Origin: Acerihabitans arboris | GTDB lineage: Bacteria; Pseudomonadota; Gammaproteobacteria; Enterobacterales; Enterobacteriaceae | Length of the DNA: 64,000 nucleotides | Assembly (NCBI RefSeq): GCF_010131535.1 | Contig: NZ_WUBS01000010.1 | Location: 1-64,000 of the forward strand | Reading direction: 5' to 3' | Shown here: piece after piece, positions 57,780-64,000 of the stretch | Numbering within the stretch: the first letter of the stretch is position 1 | Layout: each line of letters opens with the position of its first letter | Notes under the pieces: model-generated | The model's input: only the letters and a program-made list of their open reading frames with translations | Told to the model about the DNA's origin: nothing | The model's database searches: none | Made by a program: the position numbers and the translations under genes

Positions 57780-58883
57780 TTAACGACGCCCGGAGGACGG
57801 GCGATAGCCCGCGGGTCGCGTCAGGCCCGCGGGTCGCGTCAGGCGCGCCAGCAGGTAAAACGCCAGCAGGATCATTCCGCTGCCCATAATGGCCGACAGC
57901 ACATACCCGACGTGGGCGTTTTGCATAAATGACGGGGCGTAGTCCGGCATCGGCGCGGACCAGAGCGCCTCCAGCCGCCGCATGCCGGCCGGCACGCCCT
58001 GTGGCGGCGCGATATTGCCGGAGGCGCGGGTGATTTCGGCCCTGGCGCCGGCATCCTGAAAGTCGGCGGCGCCCCATTCACCCCAGGCGGTACCGGCGGC
58101 CAGCAGGCCGAGCGGGCTTAAAATCATCACCACCGCCATGCCCAGCCACAGCGAGCGCACCGGCCGCCAGCCGGAGAGGCGCGCCGGCGGCGCGTTGCCG
58201 GCGGAACCGGCGGTGGCGCGCAGCAGGTCGGGATTGGCTTTTTGCAGATAAGCGACAATGCCGCCGGTAACCACCGCTTCCGCAAGTCCGGCGAAGGTCA
58301 GGTGGCCCAGCAGCATGGCCGGCACGGCCACCGACAGCGGATAGGGCGCGTAAAGCGGCGTGCCGGCGGCATCGGTGAACAACAGCGGCTGGACGCCGAA
58401 TTCCACCGCCGCCAGCAGCGCGGAAATATTGATGGCGCAATAGCCGGCCGCGGCGGCGGCCACCACCCGCCGCCTGGCGGTAATGGCCGAGCCGGCGGCA
58501 ATCAGCCGGTAGAGTCCGTAGGCCGCCAGCGGGCCGACAATGGCCATGTTGAGGCAGTTGGCGCCGAGCGCGGTAACGCCGCCGTCGCCAAAAAAGACCG
58601 CCTGGATAAACAGCGCCATCGAGATAGCCAGTATCGCCGCCCAGGGACCGAGCGCAATGGCCGCCACCGCCATGCCCACCGCGTGGCCGGTGGTGCCGCC
58701 CGGCAGCGGCAGGTTGAACATCATGATCACAAAGGAAAACGCCGACACCACCGCCAGCAGCGGCACCAGGCGGGTGTGCAGCAGGCGCTGGACGCGCCTT
58801 TGCGCCACCCACCAGAACGGGGCGGCAATCAGGAAGGCAACGGCGCAGGTGGACGGGCTGAGATAACCATCGGGAATATGCAT
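57780..58883 (-). CDS. nikM: Nickel/cobalt ECF substrate-binding protein, fused CbiM-CbiN type
   Basis: 367 residues. The N-terminus begins MHIPDGYLSPSTC; the His at position 2 is a metal ligand in the CbiM/NikM family. About seven helices form the M part (GGTTGHAVGMAVAAIALGPWAA). The last about 100 residues resemble the N component (PDGLE-like) with two helices and a periplasmic loop. An exact 18-bp tandem duplication (57808-57843) doubles LTRPAG near the C-terminus. First gene of the nikMN-Q-O operon. Confidence 0.87.
   Translation of the reverse strand: MHIPDGYLSPSTCAVAFLIAAPFWWVAQRRVQRLLHTRLVPLLAVVSAFSFVIMMFNLPLPGGTTGHAVGMAVAAIALGPWAAILAISMALFIQAVFFGDGGVTALGANCLNMAIVGPLAAYGLYRLIAAGSAITARRRVVAAAAAGYCAINISALLAAVEFGVQPLLFTDAAGTPLYAPYPLSVAVPAMLLGHLTFAGLAEAVVTGGIVAYLQKANPDLLRATAGSAGNAPPARLSGWRPVRSLWLGMAVVMILSPLGLLAAGTAWGEWGAADFQDAGARAEITRASGNIAPPQGVPAGMRRLEALWSAPMPDYAPSFMQNAHVGYVLSAIMGSGMILLAFYLLARLTRPAGLTRPAGYRPSSGRR
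57808..57843. repeat. 18-bp direct tandem duplication in the nikM 3' end
   Basis: CCCGCGGGTCGCGTCAGG occurs twice in perfect tandem, in frame, adding six residues. The identity of the copies suggests a recent event. Confidence 0.92.
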
Positions 58884-58954
58884 CGGACAACCCTGTATTC
58901 AGACCGCGCGCATCGCACCGCGTGGCTAAGGGGCTAAAACCTGGGTGAAAATCA

Positions 58955-58995
58955 GTATGCCCCCGCCGTTCATACTTTTCCAGAAAAAATCATAC
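58955..58995. promoter_or_regulatory. Candidate NikR half-sites upstream of the nickel transporter
   Basis: Three NikR-like half-sites lie 72-112 bases before the nikM start: GTATGC (58955-58960), TCATAC (58970-58975) and TCATAC (58990-58995). The last two repeat with a 20-base period. The classic E. coli form GTATGA-N16-TCATAC is not met, so binding is a proposal supported by the adjacent nikR. Confidence 0.5.
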
Positions 58996-59084
58996 CGGGT
59001 TATTGATCGGGCGCAATTAACCGCCAAAAACCCGGCGGGCACATTTGCAAGCCCGGCGCCCATAGTGAACATCCGCCGGCGGTT

Positions 59085-59609
59085 TTATGCGTGCTTATGG
59101 GCGTGCTTATGGGGATGTCGATGACCCTGCTCGCGATCGCCCGCGCGGCCATGCTCTGCCGTCATAGCGGCATGGACGGTAATTTTTTTGGCGTCGCGCG
59201 CGGCGGGCGCGTCCAGCGGAACCAGGTTAATGCTGCCGTGGCGCACCCCGGTCTGGGCGATCACCGACTGGGCAAAATCGGTTAGTACTCCCAGCGGGCC
59301 GCGCAGGATGGCGGTTTCGACGCACTCGTCATGGCTGAGATGGGCATGCATGGTGGACACGGTCAATTCATGGTGGTCGTGCTGCAGTTCGGTCAGGCGC
59401 GTGGCCAGCTGTCGCTCATGGTGATCGTAAACGTAGCTGAGCACCGCGATAAACGGCGCCTCGGGGTCGGCGGCGGCCGCCTGCTGGCCCAGGTCGCGCC
59501 GCAGCATGTCGCGGAACGCCTCCGAGCGGCTGCTGTAGCCGCGCAGGCGCATCAGTTCGTCCAGCTCGGCCGCCAGCCGATCGTCGAGGGAAATGGTTAA
59601 TCGCTGCAT
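59085..59609 (-). CDS. nikR: Nickel-responsive regulator NikR
   Basis: A ribbon-helix-helix repressor: the N-terminal LTISLDDRLAAELDELMRLRG and SSRSEAFRDMLRR bind DNA. The ACT-like metal domain carries H-A-H...C in TVSTMHAHLSHDECVE, matching the His87, His89 and Cys95 nickel ligands of E. coli NikR. At 174 residues it is about 40 longer than E. coli NikR. The extension ends in a His-rich tail (HRHPHKHAHKHA) that may store or hand over nickel. It probably represses the transporter operon encoded just downstream. Confidence 0.93.
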   Translation of the reverse strand: MQRLTISLDDRLAAELDELMRLRGYSSRSEAFRDMLRRDLGQQAAAADPEAPFIAVLSYVYDHHERQLATRLTELQHDHHELTVSTMHAHLSHDECVETAILRGPLGVLTDFAQSVIAQTGVRHGSINLVPLDAPAARDAKKITVHAAMTAEHGRAGDREQGHRHPHKHAHKHA

Positions 59610-59747
59610 AGGGCATCCTGGCTATGTGGCAAAGCCGTAGTGTGGAACATTTTTGCCATAAAGCATAGGGCCAGCCGGCAAGGGAGCAAATGGAATCTGC
59701 CAATCCAATACCGCCGGTTGGCGATGCGCCGTTTTGTCATTGAGCTT

Positions 59748-59769
59748 GGTGACCGTCTGAATGGTCACC
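59748..59769. other. Stem-loop between nikR and the leucine-rich-repeat gene
   Basis: Perfect 7-bp arms GGTGACC / GGTCACC around an 8-base loop. No T-run follows on either strand, so it is not a clear terminator. Confidence 0.35.
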
Positions 59770-59785
59770 TTTGAACGGGCGGCGA

Positions 59786-60502
59786 TTACATGGCTTTCTT
59801 GGCAGGGTCGGATTGAACCCTGTCATCGAAATCAATATAGAGTCTATTTGGTATAAACTTCTTGTAGTCCTGTGCAAATTCCTTGGCTTCGTCGGATAGC
59901 GGGTTGCCCTTCAAACGTATTTCAGGGAAGCTAGGCAAGTTCTTGAGATCTGGCGGAAGACTGACCAGCTTATTATTCTCTAAATTTATAATTATTAAAT
60001 GGGTTGATTTGCATAGGCTTTCGGGCAGGTGGGTGATTTGATTATTATCAACGCGAATCCATTCCATCTTTTCCGGCCAATTTTCCGACATTTCTGTAAG
60101 GCAATTATCATTAGCTTGAAAATCAGTTAGGGATTCTGGCTTATTTTCTGATAGTTTTGTTAGGTGATTATGCGATACCTCCACCCTGGTTATGTTGTCA
60201 GACAGCGGTGGCAGCTCGGTGAGGTGATTATTGTTGAGGATTAATACAGTGCAGGAAGGTGGCAGACCAGCAGGCAGTGTGCGCAGGTTGAGTCCAGCCA
60301 GCTCGAGTTTTTCGGCGTTTCTGTCCACGCAATCCTTCATTATTTTAACCGCCGTCTGGCGGTCTTCTCCCGGCACGGCTTTTTTTTCCCACGCATTCCA
60401 TTTCTGGAATAATATTTCATCAGACGATTTAATCGGGCGCGGGGAATTGATAGGAATCTGATACCCTTGTAAATTTGGATTGAGGCTTGTTGAGTTAATC
60501 AT
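59786..60502 (-). CDS. LPX leucine-rich-repeat protein, IpaH/YopM-like, without ligase domain
   Basis: 238 residues. After about 35 residues comes KWNAWEKKAVPGEDRQTAV, the helical cap typical of IpaH, SspH and SlrP effectors. About seven 20-21-residue repeats follow with the L-P or L-x pattern (LNLRTLPAGLP, HLTELPPLSDNI and so on). The C-terminus is a short acidic/basic tail; the roughly 300-residue NEL E3 ligase domain is absent, as in YopM. The start at 60502 has AGGA upstream. The gene is much more AT-rich than its neighbours, pointing to transfer. No secretion genes are in the window, so delivery by a type III system is inference. Confidence 0.75.
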   Translation of the reverse strand: MINSTSLNPNLQGYQIPINSPRPIKSSDEILFQKWNAWEKKAVPGEDRQTAVKIMKDCVDRNAEKLELAGLNLRTLPAGLPPSCTVLILNNNHLTELPPLSDNITRVEVSHNHLTKLSENKPESLTDFQANDNCLTEMSENWPEKMEWIRVDNNQITHLPESLCKSTHLIIINLENNKLVSLPPDLKNLPSFPEIRLKGNPLSDEAKEFAQDYKKFIPNRLYIDFDDRVQSDPAKKAM

Positions 60503-61231
60503 GCATATTAATCCTTTTGAAAATAAATATATCTCTTGACAGAGATATGGGATGGATACGTGCATATTTTATTATGCGCAAAAAGGCAGTATTGCGGAGA
60601 TCATTATAAATAGCGTGCTGATCTGCTACTCTCGCCACCGCTTACCCCGAATTTCCCCAGGCGCGGCCTGGTTCTTCCAATCACCCAAATCGATCAGGCA
60701 TCTCCGTGACTCCTGGCGGTTTCCGATGTCTCCGCCAAACGGGCATCGATATGGCCATCACCCGTGATAATCAATGAGGCAGGGTTGGAATAACGATTTA
60801 TCGGGATCATGGTTATATTGATAACTTATCGTAAATAATAAATTTTAATAAGCATAAGCAATGCTTGGCAGCAAAGCCAGCTCATTTTATTTTTCAGCCA
60901 TAATACACCTTCTTGGTTTACTACTTATTGAATGTTTTTCTGCGGCGAAGGCATCTTCTATTAATAAATTTAATTTCCTATTAAATTCTTTTAGCTAGGT
61001 TACATACCGCGCGGCTCGGCACCGTGTCCGGATTATTCATGTCGAGATCGAGATTATCAAGAGAGGATGGCCGCTTATCAGGTAATCTGTTTATCATATA
61101 AACACCTGCGATAGGGGGCTTCTTTCATTTCAACACTGCTTGGCTGCGATATTCACCGGGACAGGCGTGGCTCGCCCAGTCATCCCACGCCGCGTGAAAA
61201 TGGCGGGGCTATTGATATGGTGAAGTCGCCA
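60503..61231. other. AT-rich gene-free stretch between the LRR gene and urtE
   Basis: About 730 bases without a supported gene, strongly AT-rich from about 60780 to 61110. A 71-codon frame at 60552-60767 has no family look or ribosome site. It probably came with the LRR gene and includes its promoter (read leftward). Confidence 0.55.
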
Positions 61232-61933
61232 TCAGATAGTCACCAACCCGCGCACCCCGTCCGTTTCCATATCGGCGCCAAGACCGCGCTGCACGATTTG
61301 GCCGCGCGACATCACCAGATAACTGTCCGCCAGGGCGGCGGCGAAATCATAAAACTGCTCCACCAGCAAAATCGCCATATCGCCGCGCGCCGCCAGGGTC
61401 TTGATCACCACGCCGATCTCCTTGATAACCGACGGCTGGATACCCTCGGTCGGCTCGTCGAGGATCAGCAACTGCGGCTGGCATGCCAGCGCGCGCGCAA
61501 TGGCCAACTGTTGCTGCTGGCCGCCGGACAGATCGCCGCCGCGCCGGTTTTTCATCTGCTCCAGCACCGGGAACAGCTCGTAGACCTGGGCCGGCGGGTG
61601 TTTGGCGCGCGCGCCGGAAAAGCGCGACAGGCCCAGCAGGATATTCTCTTCCACCGTCATGCGCGGGAAAATTTCCCGTCCCTGCGGCACATAGGCGATG
61701 CCGGCCTGCACCCGCTGGTGAGGCCGGCGCTGGTTGATCAACTGCCCCTGCCAGCGGATGCGGCCGGTTTTGGCCGGCAGCAGGCCCATCAGGCATTTGA
61801 GCAGCGTGGTCTTGCCCACGCCGTTGCGCCCGAGCAGGCAGGTAACCTGCCCTATCTGCGCCTCGAACGACAGGCCGCGCAGGATATGGCTGCCGCCGTA
61901 GAACTGGTTTAACTCTTCCACCTGTAGCATCAT
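61232..61933 (-). CDS. urtE: Urea ABC transporter ATPase UrtE
   Basis: 233 residues, LivF-like: Walker A LLGRNGVGKTTLLKCLMG, the switch region YVPQGREIFPRMTVEENI, signature LSGGQQQQLAIARAL, Walker B LLILDEPTEGIQPSV. The N-terminal NQFYGGSHILRGLSFEA and the clear urtB-C-D context mark it as UrtE of the high-affinity urea importer. It starts 33 bases after urtD. It is last in the operon within view. Confidence 0.9.
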   Translation of the reverse strand: MMLQVEELNQFYGGSHILRGLSFEAQIGQVTCLLGRNGVGKTTLLKCLMGLLPAKTGRIRWQGQLINQRRPHQRVQAGIAYVPQGREIFPRMTVEENILLGLSRFSGARAKHPPAQVYELFPVLEQMKNRRGGDLSGGQQQQLAIARALACQPQLLILDEPTEGIQPSVIKEIGVVIKTLAARGDMAILLVEQFYDFAAALADSYLVMSRGQIVQRGLGADMETDGVRGLVTI

Positions 61934-61966
61934 CTTTCTCCCGCGTAATGCGAAATAATCCGTTTC

Positions 61967-62773
61967 TCACCGTCCCAGATAGACTTCAATTACCTGCTCG
62001 TTGGCCTGCACATCGCGCAGCGATCCCTCGGCCAGTACCTGTCCCTGGTGCAATACGGTGACATGATCGGCAATGGTTTCCACAAAACCCATATCGTGTT
62101 CCACCACCATCAGCGAGTGCTTACCCGCAAGCGAGCGGAACAGCTCGGCGGTATAGGCGGTCTCGGCATCGGTCATGCCGGCGGCCGGTTCGTCGAGCAG
62201 CAGCAGATGCGGATCCTGCACCAGCAGCATGCCGATTTCGAGAAACTGCTTTTGCCCGTGGGACAACAGACCCGCCGGACGCCGGCGCAGCTGGCCGAGG
62301 CGCAGGGTGGCGAGCATGGCGTCGATGCGATCGCGCTGTTCGTCGCTCAGCGTATTGCGCAGGCAGGCCCAGACGGATTTATCGGTCTTCAGCGCCAGCT
62401 CCAGGTTTTCAAATACCGTCAAGGCCTCGAACACCGTCGGCTTCTGGAATTTACGGCCGATGCCGGCCTGGGCGATTTGCACCGGGTTAAGCCGGGTCAG
62501 GTCGGTGTGCCGATCGTAAATGGCGCTGCCGCTTTGCGGACGGGTTTTGCCGGTGATGACATCCATCAAGGTGGTTTTGCCCGCGCCGTTGGGGCCGATA
62601 ACGCAGCGCAGCTCGCCCACGCCGATCTGCAGCGACAGGTTGGTCAGGGCGCGGAAACCGTCGAAGCTGACGTTAATGTTTTCCAGCGCCAGCACCGGAT
62701 CGAACCGGCGGCGACGGGCGTCGGAGGGATGGCTTTGCGTCAGCAGTTCATCCCGGCCGGAAAGGGCATTCAT
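61967..62773 (-). CDS. urtD: Urea ABC transporter ATPase UrtD
   Basis: 268 residues, LivG-like: Walker A IGPNGAGKTTLMDVITGKTRP, signature LLSHGQKQFLEIGMLL (LSHGQ in place of LSGGQ, as is usual in this subfamily), Walker B LLLLDEPAAGMTDAE. NVSFDGFRALTNLSLQIG is typical of UrtD. The start overlaps the urtC stop by one base (TGATG). Confidence 0.92.
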   Translation of the reverse strand: MNALSGRDELLTQSHPSDARRRRFDPVLALENINVSFDGFRALTNLSLQIGVGELRCVIGPNGAGKTTLMDVITGKTRPQSGSAIYDRHTDLTRLNPVQIAQAGIGRKFQKPTVFEALTVFENLELALKTDKSVWACLRNTLSDEQRDRIDAMLATLRLGQLRRRPAGLLSHGQKQFLEIGMLLVQDPHLLLLDEPAAGMTDAETAYTAELFRSLAGKHSLMVVEHDMGFVETIADHVTVLHQGQVLAEGSLRDVQANEQVIEVYLGR

Positions 62774-63846
62774 CAGCTTTTCCTCCCGCGCAGCAGGCCG
62801 ATCACGCCCTGCGGCAACAGCAGCGTGACCAGGATAAACATCAGTCCCAGGAACAATTGCCAGTACTCCGGCATCGCCATGGTGAACCAGCTCTTGGCGC
62901 CGTTGACGATGCCGGCGCCGAGCAGCGGCCCGATTAGCGTGCCGCGGCCGCCCAGCGCCACCCAGATCGCCGCCTCGATGGAATTGGTCGGCGACATTTC
63001 ACCCGGATTGATAATGCCCACCTGCGGCACGTACAGCGCGCCGGCCAGGCCGCACAGCACCGCCGACAGCGTCCAGACAAACAGCTTGAACCCCTTGGGA
63101 TCGTAGCCGCAGAAAATCAACCGGTTTTCCGCATCGCGCACCGCCGTCAGCACCCGGCCGAATTTACTGCGCGCCAGGGCGAAGCCCAGCAGCAGGCTCG
63201 CCGCCAGCAGCAGTACGGTCATCAGGAACAGGCCCACGCGGGTGGCGGTGGCGGTGACCGAAAACCCCAACAGGGTGGTAAACCCGGTAAAGCCGTTATT
63301 GCCGCCGAAGCCGGTTTCATTACGAAAAAACAGCAGCATCGCGGCGTAGGTCAGCGCCTGGGTCATAATGGAAAAATAGACCCCCTTGATTTTGGAGCGA
63401 AAGGAAAAATAGCCGAAAACAAACGCCAGCAGACCGGGGGCCAGCACGATCAGGCACAGCGCCCAGGCGAAGTGCTGGGTGCCGGCCCAGAACCAGGGCA
63501 ACTCGCTCCAGGATAAAAAGGACATAAAGGCCGGCAGGCCGGCTCCCGCCGCCTGGCGCATCAGGTACATGCCCATGGCGTAGCCGCCGAGGGCAAAAAA
63601 CAGTCCGTGCCCAAGGGACAGCAGCCCGGCATATCCCCAGACCAGATCCAGCGCGATGGCGACCACCGCGTAGCAGAGGATCTTGCCCACCAGGGTCAGG
63701 GTATAGGTGGAGATATTCAGCGGATGCGCGGCGGGCAGCAGGGCCAGCAGCGGCAGGGCAACCAGCGCGATAAATGCCAGCAGGCCCAGCGCCATGGCGG
63801 CGCGGGGCGCCTTTTGCAGGCCGGTAAGGGATAAAGGTTGGCTCAT
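62773..63846 (-). CDS. urtC: Urea ABC transporter permease UrtC
   Basis: 357 residues, LivM-like, about ten helices. GYAGLLSLGHGLFFALGGYAMGMYLMRQ, FRNETGFGGNNGFTGF, FGRVLTAVRDAENRLIFCGYDP and ALGGRGTLIGPLLGAGIVNGAKS are typical of UrtC. It overlaps urtB and urtD by one base each, a tightly coupled operon. Confidence 0.93.
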   Translation of the reverse strand: MSQPLSLTGLQKAPRAAMALGLLAFIALVALPLLALLPAAHPLNISTYTLTLVGKILCYAVVAIALDLVWGYAGLLSLGHGLFFALGGYAMGMYLMRQAAGAGLPAFMSFLSWSELPWFWAGTQHFAWALCLIVLAPGLLAFVFGYFSFRSKIKGVYFSIMTQALTYAAMLLFFRNETGFGGNNGFTGFTTLLGFSVTATATRVGLFLMTVLLLAASLLLGFALARSKFGRVLTAVRDAENRLIFCGYDPKGFKLFVWTLSAVLCGLAGALYVPQVGIINPGEMSPTNSIEAAIWVALGGRGTLIGPLLGAGIVNGAKSWFTMAMPEYWQLFLGLMFILVTLLLPQGVIGLLRGRKS

Positions 63847-64000
63847 CAGTCGATTACCCTGCCTTTGACGGCGAACAGCCCTTGCGGACGTTTTTGAATA
63901 AACAGCACGATTAACGCCAGGATCAGGATCTTGCCCAGCACGGCGCCGATTTCAGGCTCGAGGATTTTATTGACGATCCCCAAGCCAAACGCCGCCGCCA
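63846..64000 (-). CDS. urtB: Urea ABC transporter permease UrtB (C-terminal part)
   Basis: The last 50 codons of a LivH-like permease run into the window edge. The end reads FGLGIVNKILEPEIGAVLGK, a final helix and FIQKRPQGLFAVKGR, the usual UrtB terminus. The TGA stop overlaps the urtC ATG. The rest of urtB, and presumably urtA, lie to the right. Confidence 0.9.
   Translation of the reverse strand, partial: AAAFGLGIVNKILEPEIGAVLGKILILALIVLFIQKRPQGLFAVKGRVID

Noticed and set aside
60552..60767. 71-codon frame upstream of the LRR gene
   Set aside because: No ribosome site and no protein-like pattern; it lies in a region with no other coding sign.

Overview
The window is a GC-rich chromosomal segment of a gamma-proteobacterium of the order Enterobacterales. 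Several blocks keep Escherichia coli gene order: rrl-rrf | yfiM-pssA-patZ-tapT-trxC-yfiF | mprA-ygaH-ygaZ-(ygaY-type MFS)-proXWV-nrdFEIH-ygaM-ygaC. Two decaying genes for type-III-effector-like E3 ligases (a SopA/NleL-like gene and an LPX leucine-rich-repeat gene of the IpaH/YopM kind) suggest a host-associated lineage or recent ancestry. A Sodalis-like member is possible, but this is inference and no marker here fixes the genus.

Layout. 0-0.6 kb: end of a 23S gene, a 5S gene, its terminator, and a duplicated 5S-tail/terminator block. 0.6-3.0 kb: the SopA-like gene, broken by two in-frame TAA codons, in the place where E. coli has kgtP. 3.3-10.7 kb: yfiM (frameshifted), pssA, patZ, tapT, trxC, yfiF. 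10.8-23.0 kb: mprA without emrAB, the ygaZH exporter, an MFS carrier, the proVWX osmoprotectant importer with a recognisable proU promoter, the nrdHIEF ribonucleotide reductase with two NrdR boxes, ygaM and ygaC.

23.3-38.2 kb is the accessory region of most interest. It holds a polar-amino-acid-type ABC importer split over two transcription units, a flavin dehydrogenase, an SDR, a luciferase-like monooxygenase, a Rieske oxygenase with its reductase, an aldo/keto reductase, a glutamine-synthetase-like gamma-glutamyl ligase, a VOC protein, a MetX-like hydrolase, a DUF3830 protein with a putative cucumopine-synthase-type helical partner, and one TetR regulator. Four 20-bp AT-rich palindromes of the form TTAATTAA-N4-TTAATTAA lie in front of four transcription units, two of them on top of good promoters. 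I read this as one regulon for uptake and oxidative breakdown of an unidentified nitrogen compound (N-methylated amine, betaine or opine-like).

38.5-55 kb: an AroE-like dehydrogenase, glgX, an unknown gene, two acetyltransferases (one is speG), SMR, LysE, DHA2 and YedA exporters, a TorA-type reductase next to a monoheme cytochrome matching only the C-terminal domain of TorC, a chemoreceptor, an Lrp regulator, and a 27-residue basic small protein with its own promoter and terminator. 55-64 kb: SOS-controlled cho, a nickel ECF importer (nikMN-nikQ-nikO) with nikR, the leucine-rich-repeat gene, and urtEDC plus the end of urtB for urea uptake. No insertion sequence, prophage, CRISPR array or tRNA gene was recognised.
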